Source: an uncultured Eubacteriales bacterium | GTDB lineage: Bacteria; Bacillota; Clostridia; Oscillospirales; Oscillospiraceae | Assembly (NCBI GenBank): GCA_900552725.1 | Contig: USAT01000004.1 | Coordinates: 1 to 46,750 of the forward strand | Reading direction: 5' to 3' | Length of the DNA stretch: 46,750 nt | In this document: piece by piece, positions 15,475-26,100 of the stretch | Position numbering within the stretch: position 1 is the stretch's first letter | Layout of the letters: each line of letters opens with the position of its first letter | Notes under the pieces: model-generated | Databases searched by the model: none | The model's input: the letters and a program-made list of their open reading frames with translations, nothing else | Told to the model about the DNA's origin: nothing | Program-made: the position numbers and the translations under genes

Positions 15475-16037
15475 TATAAATCCTCCGGCACACGCACCCA
15501 TCCGATGGGTGCGCCGTTTTCAAAGGTCACCTGATAGCCGGTGCCGGCCTTGCGGTACCAGTCCACACGCAGGCCGCCGAACCAGGTCATCATAAACCCG
15601 GCGATGACGCCGCCGTGGATGACGCACACCGCGTCGCTGTCCTCCGCCAGCACCGTCTCCATGGCCTTCAGGTTCCGGGCTGTGGTCTGGGGCGCGCTCT
15701 CCCCGTTGGGGCAGGGGAGATGCTCGCTGTCGGTCATCCAGTGCTGAAAGGCCGGATCGTCCTTCAGCTGGTCATAGCTGCGCATCTCAAAGTCGCCGAA
15801 GTCCATCTCCCGCAGGCCCGGCAGGGCTGTGTGGGGCGTGTCGCCGTAAATGGCCCGGAAGGTCTGCTCCGTCCGCAGCATGCCGCTGGTGAAGTACCGC
15901 GGGGCGGTGGGATAGCGGGCGGCGTTTTCGTGCAGCTCCGCCAGGGACTCCGGCAGCACCGGGATATCCGCCGCGCCGTAGTACAGGTCGTTGAGGCTGC
16001 CCTGGGTCTGCCCGTGGCGTATCAGTGTCAGGATCAT
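15474..16037 (-). CDS. cobC: Histidine phosphatase, alpha-ribazole-phosphatase (CobC)-like
   Basis: This 187-residue phosphoglycerate-mutase-fold phosphatase has the catalytic motif LIRHGQT at residues 4-10. EMDFGDFE supplies the acidic region and VCVIHGGVIAG the second histidine. In a cob operon the expected reaction is dephosphorylation of alpha-ribazole phosphate (or of adenosylcobalamin phosphate) in nucleotide-loop assembly. That specificity rests on context, not residues. The start at 16037 (SD GGAGGT) overlaps the stop of the short cobU-like gene by 4 nt; the in-frame codon at 16061 has no SD. Confidence 0.78.
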   Translation of the reverse strand: MILTLIRHGQTQGSLNDLYYGAADIPVLPESLAELHENAARYPTAPRYFTSGMLRTEQTFRAIYGDTPHTALPGLREMDFGDFEMRSYDQLKDDPAFQHWMTDSEHLPCPNGESAPQTTARNLKAMETVLAEDSDAVCVIHGGVIAGFMMTWFGGLRVDWYRKAGTGYQVTFENGAPIGWVRVPEDL

Positions 16038-16384
16038 TTCAATACCTCCGTCAATCCGCATAAAACGCGGGTCACATGTGCCGCTTCACGGGCCAGACGC
16101 TGCACCAGCGTGCCGTGTGCCTCCCGCCAGGCCCGTTCCGCTCCGTCCATGGGGACGATGCCGCCGCCTACCTCCCGGGTGATGACCACCGCGTCCGCAA
16201 AGAGGGGCAGATACTGTTCCGCATCATCGCAGCGGCGGGTCAGGGCTTCCAGATGCCAATAGCACTTCTTGCCCGGCACCGGGTCGCCCGCCGCCAGATC
16301 GCATACGTCGGCCATGGTCAGGCCGTAATGTTGGAGCGCCCAGGTCAGCTTCCCCTGGAATGCGCCGCCGATCACCAATTCCAT
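16034..16384 (-). CDS. Short CobU-like paralogue with degenerate P-loop
   Basis: This 116-residue protein is far shorter than CobU (about 180). The N-terminus GGAFQGKL (residues 6-13) is a P-loop whose Ser/Thr is replaced by Leu. The C-terminal half carries the CobU motif REVGGGIVP (70-78), then LVQRLAREAAHVTRVLCGL, which matches the C-terminal part of adenosylcobinamide kinase/guanylyltransferases. The middle of CobU, including the guanylylated-His segment, is missing. It lies 5 nt after cobS and overlaps the phosphatase gene by 4 nt, so it is an integral operon member. A kinase-only or regulatory partner of the full-size CobU is possible. The ATG at 16384 has a GTGAGGTG SD, and homology begins there. 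Confidence 0.75.
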   Translation of the reverse strand: MELVIGGAFQGKLTWALQHYGLTMADVCDLAAGDPVPGKKCYWHLEALTRRCDDAEQYLPLFADAVVITREVGGGIVPMDGAERAWREAHGTLVQRLAREAAHVTRVLCGLTEVLK

Positions 16385-16389
16385 ACTCG

Positions 16390-17121
16390 TCACCTCACCA
16401 AAGTCAATACCGCAAGGCCGCATAGCTCGCCCAGTGTCAGAGCGAAGCCCGACACGTCGCCGGACATGCCGCCCAGCTGGCGGTCGGCGTACCACACCGC
16501 CAGCCAGTAACCCACCGCCGCCGCCAGCGGGGCGAAGCTGCCCCACAGCACCAGCGGCACAATGGCCGCCGCGGCCATCACAACTGCGGCAAAGGCCACA
16601 TAGGGGGCCTTTCTGTCCGCCATGGCGGCATACTGGCTGGTACCCATAGGCACCAGCGTCAGCACCGCCAGGGCCGCGCAGGCGCGGGAGACCACCGGAA
16701 CCGCCAGCAGCGGCAGCAGGGGAACGCTCTCCCCCGCCATGGCCACGCTCCACTGGCTCAGCGCCAGCAGCACCATGGAGATCACGGCGAAGGCACCGCA
16801 GTGGGAGTCCTTCAATATCTCCTGCCGCCGGGGCAGGTCGCGGCGGCTCAGCACCGCGTCGCACACGTCCATAAAGCCGTCCAGGTGGAGAAAGCCTGTC
16901 GTCAGCCACGGCGCGGCGGCGATCAGCAATCCCGCCACGCTCCGGGGCAGAAACCGGCCCGCATATGCCGCCAGCACCCATATGCCGCCCACCACGAAGC
17001 CCACAAGGGGCAGGCAGCAGATCATCTTGCCGCGAGCCTTCTCGTTCCATATTTTCAGCGGGCAGGGCACCGCCAGAAACATGCCCCACGCCATGAAAAA
17101 GCCGTAGATCCAGTCCTTCAC
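16390..17121 (-). CDS. cobS: Adenosylcobinamide-GDP ribazoletransferase (cobalamin synthase)
   Basis: This 243-residue integral membrane protein joins adenosylcobinamide-GDP to alpha-ribazole (phosphate), the last assembly step of the nucleotide loop. The family segment FLHLDGFMDVCDAVLSRR (with the metal-binding D-G-x-x-D) and LKDSHCGAFAVISMVLLAL are present. About six or seven transmembrane helices are visible. I chose the GTG start at 17121 because it overlaps the cobU stop (GTGA), has an AGGGAG SD and begins with VKDWIYGFFMAWGMF, where family homology starts. Confidence 0.9.
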   Translation of the reverse strand: MKDWIYGFFMAWGMFLAVPCPLKIWNEKARGKMICCLPLVGFVVGGIWVLAAYAGRFLPRSVAGLLIAAAPWLTTGFLHLDGFMDVCDAVLSRRDLPRRQEILKDSHCGAFAVISMVLLALSQWSVAMAGESVPLLPLLAVPVVSRACAALAVLTLVPMGTSQYAAMADRKAPYVAFAAVVMAAAAIVPLVLWGSFAPLAAAVGYWLAVWYADRQLGGMSGDVSGFALTLGELCGLAVLTLVR

Positions 17122-17651
17122 AGGGGCCACGCTCCCTTCCACACATGGGGCAGTCCCACCGCCATGTCGCACACCACGTCAAATTCCGCCGCCAGCGCGC
17201 GGCACACATGGGCAAGGCCCCGGACGTAGACCTCCGTCCAGTCCGGATAGTCCTCGCCGCCCCGCCACAGGTCGTCGCACACGCACACGAAGTGGGCGGG
17301 ATACCGGCTGACGGCCAGCAGCTCCGCCGTTACGGTCGCTGCGGCATTCGCGTCGAATTCCGGGCCGAACATGGCCTCGGACAGGGCGGCAGTCACGCTG
17401 TCCAGCAGCACCGCGCCGCCTTTGTCGATGTCCGGCAGGGCGGCGGTCAGGCCGGTGCTGCGCTCGATGGTCTGAAAGCCCCAGCCTGCCCGGTCGGCAA
17501 TGTGCCGCAGGACGCGCCGGCGATCCTCGCCGTCACGGGGCGTCATGGTGGCCCAGTAGTACATGGGGCCGCCCGCCGCCAGATGGCGGCACAGGTGCTG
17601 GGCGGCGGTGCTTTTGCCGCTTTTGCTGCCGCCGGTCAGTAAAATTCTCAT
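17118..17651 (-). CDS. cobU: CobU-like adenosylcobinamide kinase/guanylyltransferase with altered C-terminal motif
   Basis: This 177-residue protein has an intact P-loop GGSKSGKST (residues 7-15). It also has YYWATMTPRDGEDRRRVLRH with His50 in the position of the CobU guanylylated His, and ERSTGLTAALPDI. These fit the bifunctional enzyme that phosphorylates adenosylcobinamide and adds GMP. The normally conserved NEVGxGIVP motif is replaced by CDDLWRGGEDYP (about 125-136). That motif survives in the short paralogue encoded two genes downstream. It overlaps cobT and cobS by 4 nt each, so all three are translationally coupled. Confidence 0.85.
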   Translation of the reverse strand: MRILLTGGSKSGKSTAAQHLCRHLAAGGPMYYWATMTPRDGEDRRRVLRHIADRAGWGFQTIERSTGLTAALPDIDKGGAVLLDSVTAALSEAMFGPEFDANAAATVTAELLAVSRYPAHFVCVCDDLWRGGEDYPDWTEVYVRGLAHVCRALAAEFDVVCDMAVGLPHVWKGAWPL

Positions 17652-18751
17652 ATCGTTTCCACCGTAAAGCTGTCGCCGGAGCGGATAGGCTCCAGATAGT
17701 CGTCCTGAATGGCGGCCTCGGCAAAGGTGGCCATGTTCGCCATCACGCCGCAGGCGCCCTCCAGCACCCGGAACAGCAGGGGGCAGCCGCTGCCCTCCCC
17801 TAGCCGCATGTCCAGCGCCAGGCAGGGCGTCAGGCCCAGGGCCTGCGCCGCTTTGGCATAGCCCAGCTCATAGGACTGGTGGGACAGGAACAGATAGTCT
17901 CCCGCGGCGGGACACAGGCGCACGGCGCACAGGGCCGCCGCCACGGAAATGTAGCCGTCCACCGCGGCGGCAATGCCCTCATGGGCGCAGCCCAGAAACG
18001 CGCCGGTCATGGCGGCGATGTCCAGTCCGCCCACCTTGTGCAGCACGTCCAGCACGTCATTTTTGTCGGGACGGTGCAGCGCCAGCGCACGGCGCAGCAC
18101 CTGCTTCTTCCGGTCGAAGCCCTCGTCGGTGAGGCCGCCGCCCCGTCCGGTAACGGCCTCCACCTCCGTATCCAGCAGCACCGAAAGCACGGCGGCGCTG
18201 GTGGTGGTGTTGCCGATGCCCATTTCCCCGATGCCCAGCGCCGAAATGCCGTCGGCTTTCGCCTGCGCGGCGGCCTCCATGCCCACCGCCAGCGCCTGAA
18301 GCGCTTCCGCGCGAGTCATGGCGGGCTCCACTGCCAGATCGGCGGTGCCATAGCGCACCTTGCGGTCGATCACGTCAGGGCAATGGACCTCGGCGGCGAT
18401 GCCCACATCGTATACAGCCACGTCGTCGCCGAAGGTCTTGGCCAGCGCCGACATGCCGGTTTTGCGGCGGGTCATGTTCACCGCCTGCCGCAAGGTGACG
18501 GACTGGGGCGCGCAGGACACCCCCTCGGTCACCACGCCGTTGTCGGCGGCGAACACCGCCACACGGCACTTTCCAATCGCCGGGCAGACCTGGCCCGTGA
18601 CGCCCGCCATGCGGACGGCCATCTCCTCCAATCTGCCAAGACTTCCCGGCGGCTTGGCCAGCTCTGCCTGACGGCGGCGGGCGGCGGCCATGGCGGCCTC
18701 GTCCGCCGGTCGGATGGATGCGATATATGCGTACAGTTCCTGCTCGGTCAT
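17648..18751 (-). CDS. cobT: Nicotinate-nucleotide--dimethylbenzimidazole phosphoribosyltransferase
   Basis: This 367-residue protein activates a lower-ligand base (such as dimethylbenzimidazole) to alpha-ribazole phosphate using nicotinate mononucleotide. Family motifs include AKPPGSLGRLEEMAVRMAG (about residues 32-50), ADNGVVTEGVS (about 70-80), GIGEMGIGNTTTSAAVLS (about 167-184) and the catalytic-Glu region LDMRLGEGSGCPLLF (about 313-327). Its length is normal. It overlaps the TIM-barrel gene upstream and cobU downstream (ATGA each). Confidence 0.95.
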   Translation of the reverse strand: MTEQELYAYIASIRPADEAAMAAARRRQAELAKPPGSLGRLEEMAVRMAGVTGQVCPAIGKCRVAVFAADNGVVTEGVSCAPQSVTLRQAVNMTRRKTGMSALAKTFGDDVAVYDVGIAAEVHCPDVIDRKVRYGTADLAVEPAMTRAEALQALAVGMEAAAQAKADGISALGIGEMGIGNTTTSAAVLSVLLDTEVEAVTGRGGGLTDEGFDRKKQVLRRALALHRPDKNDVLDVLHKVGGLDIAAMTGAFLGCAHEGIAAAVDGYISVAAALCAVRLCPAAGDYLFLSHQSYELGYAKAAQALGLTPCLALDMRLGEGSGCPLLFRVLEGACGVMANMATFAEAAIQDDYLEPIRSGDSFTVETI

Positions 18752-19524
18752 AGTGTGATTCCTCCCAGATAGCCATGCGCCGCCAGCCAGTCAAGGGACG
18801 GGGCGCAGTTCATATTTTCGATGGTATAGGTGGCGGCGGGACAGGCGGTCAGCAGCTGATCCAGCACCTGCGCCATGGGGATATTGCCCTCCCCCAGCGG
18901 GTTGTGCAGATCCCATTCACCAAAATTGTTGTGGATATGGACATGCCGCAGCCACGGGGACAGGGGGGCGATCCAGTCCATGGGCGGCGTCTTGCTGACG
19001 GTGGTGTTGGCGTGGCCCACGTCAAGGCACACCCCCAGCCGGGGATCGTCCACGCCCTTCATGATGGCCGCCAGCATGTCGGGGCCGTCGTCCATGACGT
19101 TTTCCAGGGCGATGGTCATATCCTCCGGCACCTCCGGCAGGAAGCCCCGCCAGAAGGCGACAGACTGCTCCACAAACCACTCCGGGAAGTAGACGAAGGG
19201 CACATACCCGTCGTGGATGACGATGCGCTTCACGTTCAGGCGGCGGGCCATGGCAATGGTCTGGCGGTAGCGCCGCGCCGCGATCTCCCGCACCAGCGGG
19301 TCGATGGCGCAGGGGTGCAGCTCGGCAAAGGGGGCGTGGAGCCACAGGCGGTCAAGGTCCGCCGTCTCTGCTTCTGCGGCGGATGCGGCGGCGCTGTCCT
19401 CCAGGGCGGACGCCATGCAGAAGGCGGTGATCTCGAAGCCCAGGCCGTATCGGCGGGCCAGGGACGCGGCGGCACTGTCGATGCCGGACAGATGGAGTTT
19501 TTCGCGCAGTGGGGCGCGGTTCAT
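18748..19524 (-). CDS. Xylose-isomerase-like TIM-barrel protein leading the cobamide operon
   Basis: This 258-residue protein belongs to the sugar-phosphate isomerase/epimerase (AP endonuclease 2-like) superfamily. The metal-ligand pattern is visible: IVIHDGYVP, IALENVMDDG, VCLDVGHANT, HVHIHNNFGEWDLHNPLGEG and YTIENMN. The substrate is unknown. It is the first gene of the operon and overlaps cobT by 4 nt, which suggests a step in cobamide metabolism or base/ribose handling rather than a chance neighbour. ATG 19524 was preferred to the in-frame GTG at 19533, which lies within the SD AGAGGTG. Confidence 0.78.
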   Translation of the reverse strand: MNRAPLREKLHLSGIDSAAASLARRYGLGFEITAFCMASALEDSAAASAAEAETADLDRLWLHAPFAELHPCAIDPLVREIAARRYRQTIAMARRLNVKRIVIHDGYVPFVYFPEWFVEQSVAFWRGFLPEVPEDMTIALENVMDDGPDMLAAIMKGVDDPRLGVCLDVGHANTTVSKTPPMDWIAPLSPWLRHVHIHNNFGEWDLHNPLGEGNIPMAQVLDQLLTACPAATYTIENMNCAPSLDWLAAHGYLGGITL

Positions 19525-19545
19525 GGGCAACACCTCTTTTCTGAC

Positions 19546-19553
19546 AGTATAGC
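19546..19553 (-). promoter_or_regulatory. Extended -10 promoter element of the cobamide operon
   Basis: On the minus strand TGCTATACT forms an extended -10 element, with TATACT at 19551-19546, about 20 nt before the ATG. The -35 region falls in the T tract of the upstream terminator and is poor. No riboswitch fits in the 82-nt gap. Confidence 0.5.
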
Positions 19554-19563
19554 ATGTTCACAG

Positions 19564-19599
19564 GAAAAAAGAAAGCGGTACGTTTTGGCGTACCGTTTT
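19564..19599 (-). terminator. Intrinsic terminator of the surface-protein cluster
   Basis: CGGTACG (19576-19582) and CGTACCG (19589-19595) enclose a 6-nt loop. On the minus strand the stem is followed by CTTTCTTTTTTCC. It lies directly after the DUF4430 lipoprotein gene. Confidence 0.8.
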
Positions 19600-19606
19600 C
19601 TGTCGC

Positions 19607-20125
19607 TTATTCGCCGGAGGCGGCGGACCCGCCGCCCACATCCTCGCCCAGGTCGCAGGTATAGACCCAGCAGATCACGTCGCCGTCCTGTAGGGCATAG
19701 GCGGAGCAGCCGTAGTTGGGGAATTCCCCGTTGACGCTGTACATCCAGCCGGACAGCTTGCCGCAGTCGAACTCATAGAGGTTGGCGATGCCCTCGATAT
19801 ACGCGCTTTTATACAGGGGCGACCAACTGGATTCCATGGGGATATTGTTCTCCCGGCACACCCGCTGGAGCAGGTCAAAGGCGGTCTCTCCCGCGGTGAA
19901 GGTGACCTCCGTGGTGGGAAGGATCACGCCGTCGTCGGGGACGTAGTCGGCCTTGGCGGCGTTGAGATGGCCGCGGTTATCCAGAATGGTGGCGCAGGAG
20001 ATGGACACGGTGCAGGCGCCCGCCGTCTCTGTTTCGGCAGAGGAGCCGCCACAGGCGGTCAGCAGAGACAGGCACAGCGCCAGCGCACACAGCAGGGCGG
20101 CCAGATGTGGGATAGGGTGTTTCAT
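19607..20125 (-). CDS. DUF4430-domain lipoprotein (transcobalamin beta-domain-like)
   Basis: This 172-residue lipoprotein has a signal peptide ending LTAC-GGSS (anchored Cys about residue 25). Nearly all of the mature part is one DUF4430 domain: CTVSISCATILDN, then FTAGETAFDLLQRVCRE, SWSPLYKSAYIEGI, the signature KLSGWMYSVNGEFPNYG and LQDGDVICWVYT. DUF4430 is related to the C-terminal beta domain of animal transcobalamin and intrinsic factor, which caps bound cobalamin. Here it would sit on the outer face of the membrane. It is the last gene of the riboswitch-headed cluster, just before the cobamide operon. Corrinoid binding is inferred; some DUF4430 proteins may bind other ligands. Confidence 0.85.
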   Translation of the reverse strand: MKHPIPHLAALLCALALCLSLLTACGGSSAETETAGACTVSISCATILDNRGHLNAAKADYVPDDGVILPTTEVTFTAGETAFDLLQRVCRENNIPMESSWSPLYKSAYIEGIANLYEFDCGKLSGWMYSVNGEFPNYGCSAYALQDGDVICWVYTCDLGEDVGGGSAASGE

Positions 20126-20140
20126 AGAAGCCTCCGGGGG

Positions 20141-20164
20141 CAGGGGCGGCTCATGCCGCCCCTG
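20141..20164 (-). repeat. Intercistronic hairpin before the DUF4430 lipoprotein
   Basis: CAGGGGCGGC and GCCGCCCCTG enclose TCAT. On the minus strand it sits between the giant surface-protein gene and the SD GGAGG of the lipoprotein gene and has no T tract. It may stabilise the upstream mRNA end or limit translation of the lipoprotein. Confidence 0.55.
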
Positions 20165-20185
20165 CGGGGATTTTTGTAGGGTCGC

Positions 20186-23100
20186 TTACGCGTCCTGACG
20201 GCGCTTCTTGGCCAGCAGGAGCAGCGCGGCGGCGGACAGCAGCACACCGCTCAGCCACAGGGTCATCTGGGTGTTGTCGCCGGTGTTCTGGGACTTGACG
20301 CCCTTGCCGTCGGTCTTGGTGTTGGTCTTGTCGGACGGGCGGGGACGGGGCGCCGTCAGATCCTTGTAAGTACTCTCGGCATCCGTGAGCTTCTTCAGGA
20401 TCTCGTCGGGTACCAGCTTCTTCTGGTCATCAGTCAGCTTGTCGTAGGCGTCGCGGGCGTCCTTGATGGCGTCACCGCTGTCCTTGGTGACATTACCGAT
20501 GGCGTTGATCTTGTCAATGACGGCATTGGCAGCGACCTTATCGGCGGCAGCCTTGTCGGCCAGGCTCTTGTACTCGTTCTCGGCATCGGTCAGGGTCTTC
20601 AGATTGCTGACCAGGGCCTTCTGCTCGTCGGACAGGGCGGTGTAAGCCTCGCGGGCGGCGTCGATCTTGGCCTTGCAGTCGGCGGTCAGTTCCACTTTGC
20701 CGATGGCGCTGATCTTGGCGATCACGGCATCAGCAGCGGCCTTGTCGGCGGCCAGCTTTTCGTACTGGGCTTCGGCGGCAGTCAGGGTCTCGTAGTTGCT
20801 GACCAGGGCCTTCTGCTCGTCGGACAGGGCGTTGTAAGCCTTGCGGGCGGCGTCGATCTTGGCCTTGCAGGCATCGGTCAGCTCCACAGTGCCGATGGCG
20901 TCGATCTTGCTCTCTGTGTCGGCAATGGCGGCCTTCAGCTCAGTCAGCTGCTTCTCGGCCTTTTCCAGCTTGTTGAGGTTCGTGACCAGCGCCTTCTGGG
21001 CGTCGGTCAGGCTGTCATAGCGCTTGCGGATGTTCTGCACGCCCTGCTCTTCCGCCAGCGTGATGGGATCGTTCAGGCCGTTGATCCAGCCGATCACTGC
21101 GTCGGCCTGTTCCTTGTCCGCCTTCAGCTGCTTCAGCGTCGCTTCGGCGGCTTCCAGCGTGGTGAGCGCACCGTCGTTCTTCACCAGATTCTTCTGGACG
21201 GTGGTCAGGGCGTCATAGGCGGCGCGGGCCTCCTTGATGGCGGTCTCCTTCTCCAGCGTTACCTCGCCGATGGCGTTGATCTTGGCGATGACCGCGTCGG
21301 CGGCAGCCTTATCGGCAGCGGCCTGCTCGGCTTCCAGCCGATCCAGCTCGGCACGGGCGGCCCGCAGGATATCGGCGTTCGTCACCTTCTCCTTCTGGGT
21401 GGCGGTCAGCGCGTTATACAGCTTCTCGGCCGTGATGATCTTCGCCTTACTGCTCAGGGCGACAGGCTGGGGGATGGCTTCGATGGCGTCGATGACGGCC
21501 TTTACCTCCGCGTCAGCGGCGGCGGTGACCTGGCCTGCCCACTTGTTGAAGAGGGCGGTCTGCAGGGTGTCGCCCTCAGCGGCGCCCAGCAGGGTCAGCA
21601 GCTCGGTCTCGGTCTTGGCAGTGCCCTTGCCGTAGTTGGTGGCCGTGATGCAGGTATTCAGATAGCACAGGTTCGCGCCGAAGCAGCTGGCCTTGTTGAT
21701 GCTGGCGATGCCGCCAACGAAGGAAGTGCCGCGCACGGAGCCGATGTTGCAGCAGTTATCCAGCTTGGGGCCATTGGTAAAGCCCACTGCGGCGCAGGAG
21801 ACGATGCCGCCCACGCGTGCGCCGGAGGTCGTTACATCACCGGCGTTGTAGCAATAGCTGATGGTGGTGTTGGCATGGCCGCCGCCCACGATGCCGCCGG
21901 CGTTCTGGGCAGCGGAGATGGTCACAGCGCTGTAGCAGTTCTCGACCTTACCGCTGGACAGATAGCCCACGATACCGCCGACGAACTTACCGGTGGTGGT
22001 AATGGAGCCGGTAACGCCCAGGTTCCGGATCGTACCGCCAACATAGCTGAACAGACCCTGCTTGTTGTCGGTGTTGTTGATGTACAGGTTCTTGACCACA
22101 TGACCCTGGCCATTGAACACACCCTTATACATGACCTCTCCGGTGGTGGTAGCGGCGGTGTTGTTGCCGATGGGCGTCCAGGGCTCGTTCTCCAGGTCGA
22201 TGTCGGCGGTCAGAACGGCGTTCAGGGCATACTGGCCCTCGTTGACGGCCTGGGCGAACCAGGCCAGCTCGGCGGCGGTGCCGATCATATAGGCACCGTC
22301 AGCATCCTTGGCGGGCTCGGTGGTGGTAACGCCGTCCCAGGACTTCATGTCAGCCAGCATCTGAGCCTTGAAGGGGTGTTCGTTGGCCTCGACGGCGGCC
22401 TTCATCTCGGCAGCGGTCTTGGCGGTGCCCAGACCGGTGACGCCGTACTTGGAGCTTTCCTTGGTAACGGTGTTCTCCAGATAGAAGCAGCTGCCAACGT
22501 AGTTCGCGGTGTTCGTGCTGGGGGTCAGGCCTCCCAGATAAGAAGCGTTACCACTGGTGCCGGTGACGGTGGCGATGCTGTAGCAGTCGGTCAGCGTCGC
22601 GCCGTCAGAACGGGCATAGTAGCTGGCCGCGATACCGCCCAGGAAGCACTCGTTGGCAGAGGTGGTGGTGATATCACCGCTGGCATAGCAGTTGGTGATG
22701 ACCGCACCGCTGGCGGTGTAGCCCGCGATGCCGCCGGCATGCTTCTTGGAGTTGACGTTGACGGAGCTATAGCAGTTCTTGATGGAAGAGCCGCTGTTCA
22801 TGTAGCCCGCGATACCACCGGCCTGCGCGTTGCTGCTGGCGGTGCAGGTCACATTGCCGGTAACACCCAGATCCAGCACCTTGGCGCCGTTCTGCAGATA
22901 GCCGAAGATACCCAGAGGATAGCTGGCGCTGTTGATGTACAGGTTCTTCACCATGTGGCCATCGCCATCGAAAGTGCCGTAGAGCTTGTTCATGGGCGTC
23001 CAGTCGTAACCGGCCAGGTCGATGTCGGCGGTCAGCTTGGCGCTGGCGCTGCCGCCGTTGGCGGCAAACCAGGCCAGCTCGGCGGCGGTAGAAATCTGAT

Positions 23101-26100
23101 AGACGCCGCTTTCATCCTTTGCAGGCTCAGCCTTAGCGGTACCGTCCCAAGCCTTGGCACCGGCGACAGGCATGACGGCGGTCTTGACGGTCAGGACATC
23201 GTCCTGCACCTTGCCGGCGTCAGCGCTGCCCAGAGAGAAGGAGCCGCGGGTCAGGACATAGCCGTTTTTGGACAGGGTATAGGTGTAGGTGCCATAACCC
23301 AGGGTGTAGGTGCCGTCCTCGTTGGGGGTGACGGTCTTACCGTCGCGGCCCAGCAGGGTGACGGTCACGCCGTCCACGGCATTGCCGCTGTCATCGGTGA
23401 TGTTCAGCTTGACGGTGTAGGTGGCCTTCTGATAGACCGTGACCACCGCGTCGGCATAGTGGCTCAGGTAGTACGTGACGGTAACGGCGTTGAAGTTGGT
23501 GCCCACACCGGCATCGGTCATGTTGTACAGGAACGCGAAGGGGTTGGCGGCGGAGTACATGGAGCCGAAGGTGTAACCGTTGGTAAAGGTGTACTCCGTG
23601 GTGGCAGCGCCGTCGGCAAAGGTCACATCCTCGGGGATGGTGACGGTGACGGCGGAGCTATCCATTTGCTGATACTGACCGGTCGTACCCTCAAACTTGT
23701 CGTCACCGGCGTAATAGGTGGGCTTGAAGGTGGTGGGGTTGAACACGCCGGAGATCTTGTTGACAGAACGGTACATGCCGTCAAAGGTCAGCTTCACCTG
23801 GTCACCGGGCATGATGGGCTCGCCGGGGTTGGAGACGTTCTCGGTGTGGATCGTGACCTTGGCCACGCGCACCAGACGGTAGCTGACACCGGTCTCATCG
23901 GTCATCCGGATGATGACGGTACCGCCCATGCCGTTGCCGGACTTGTTGAAGGCGGCCAGAGGCACCACATACTTACCGCTTCCATCGGGGGAAACGCTGG
24001 TGAAGTCGGTGGAGATATTGGTGGTCATGCTATTGTCGGTGGTGACAAAAGCGTATTCCACATCGACGCGGCCAGTAGCCGTGACAGTGAAGTCCAGAGC
24101 GGGGTTCGTCTCGCTGGCCTCATAGAACCAGGTATCGTAGTTATAATCCCAGTCCATGGAGCGGGTGGTGGTGGCGCCGGAAGCCATGTTGAACTTCACC
24201 TTGGCGTCGGCGGTGCCGTGGATCACGCCGGTGCCGCCTACCACGATGACGCCCACGCGCTCAGGGTTGGTGGCGGGGAACAGGCCGCCGTGGGTGCCGT
24301 GATTGCTGGGATCCACATCCACGCTGTCATAGTGGACAGTGATGATGGAGTCCTGTGTACCGGCGGTGATATCCGCCCAGTTGGCACCAGCATTGCCGCC
24401 GTTGACAGGGCTGATCGTGGCGTCGCCGGTCAGCTTATTCCAGTGGAAGTCAGGCTCCACCATGATGTTGCCGGCGTCGGAGTTGATGAGCTGCCAGTGA
24501 CGGTAGGCGCGGACACGGGTGGTGCCGGTGAAGCTCTTGTAGCCGCTGGGATCCAGATTGACCTGCAGGTCGGCCTCGTCGCGCTTGCTGGTCTGGGTAC
24601 CCAGCTTGCTGAAATCGTGAGAAATGCGGTTGGTGGCCGCGTCCTTGGCAAAGGAGAAGGTCAGCTCGCTGTCCTTGCTCTGGCTGGCCAGCCAGCCCGC
24701 CTGGGTCACATGGGTATCATCGCTGAGACGCCAGGTGTAGTTGCCGTTGCCCTTGGAGATGAAATACTGAGCGGTCTTGGTGCCGTCGCCGTTATCCGAC
24801 CAGCGGTCGGCATAGGGCAGGTATTCGTCCGCGCAGACAGGCGCGACTTCCGTGGTGTTGAAGTTGTTCCACTGGAAGTACAGGCCGAAGGTAGCGTCGG
24901 AGGGAACCGTGACATCCAGCGTGATGCCGGTATTGATCGTCAACGACTTGGTAGCCGCGCCATAGCTGGGCTGGAACGTCTGGTTGATGTTCTGGGTGAA
25001 GATATAGCCTTCGATATCAGGATAGGCGTAGGAATTGTACAGGCAGGCGTTGCCTCCCGCGTACAGCATGGTGGGATAGTAGGTATAATTGCCCTTGACA
25101 TAGGCATCGCCCATGGCGGTGCTGCAGCCCATGATGGGGCAGTCCACGCGGACATGATACTCATCTGCGGTGAAATAGGTATTGTCCGTCTTTCTGCTGG
25201 TGGTATAGAAGGAGACGCACTGCAGGTAGACGCTGCCGCCGCCGCCTGCGCCGCCGTCCACGTTCTTATCGGTGGGCAGGTTCAGGGTCATGCCGCCCAG
25301 CGCCACATCATAGTCGCCGGTATCGGTGTTCTTGGCAAAGGCACGGTAGGCATAGCGTCCGGCCTCCAGCTTGGCGTAGAACATCTGGTAGTTGCTGACC
25401 AGCTTGCCCATGGCGGGATCGTACTCGTCCTCACCCTCGGGCAGAGTGCTGGTGAAGTTGCTGTACAGGAACACGTTTTCGATCTCATCGCCCAGCACTT
25501 CATTGCCGTCGGCGTCCTTTTCCACATTGTACAGCTTGATGATGGGATAGAGATTGGTGGTGCTATAGTTGTAGTCTCTGCCAACATAGAAGCTGAATTC
25601 CAGCGTGGGAGTGTCCTCCACGGTCAGGGTCAGCGTCCAGGTGTCCTCAGAGAAGTTCACACCGTCGTGGGAGGCATAAAAGCGGTACACATAGGTACCG
25701 GCCGTCAGCTCGGTGATCTGGATGGTGGTCATACCGAAGATGGCCTCGGAGAAATCGGCCCTGGGGCCCCAGGTCTCGCCGCCATCGGTGGAGCGCTGAT
25801 AGTAGTAGTTCTGGTAGTTCAGCTTCTGGCCCTCGGCAGGCTCAAAGATCTTGCCGGATTGCAGATCGCTCAGCAGATAGGCCGTGCCGGTCTGGACGGT
25901 GGCGCTGGTCTCGGCGGGATAGCCGGCCTTGCGGGTGGGAACGGTCACGGTCTCGGTCTCGGCAGGGGTCTCGTCGCCGTTGGCAGGGGTCTCGTCGCCG
26001 CTGGTGCTGGCATCATCGGTGGTAGCCTTGTCGGCATCGGCATCGCCGGTGCTGCCGCCTTTATTGGCATCGCCGGTACCGCCGTTGTCGGGGGGATCGG

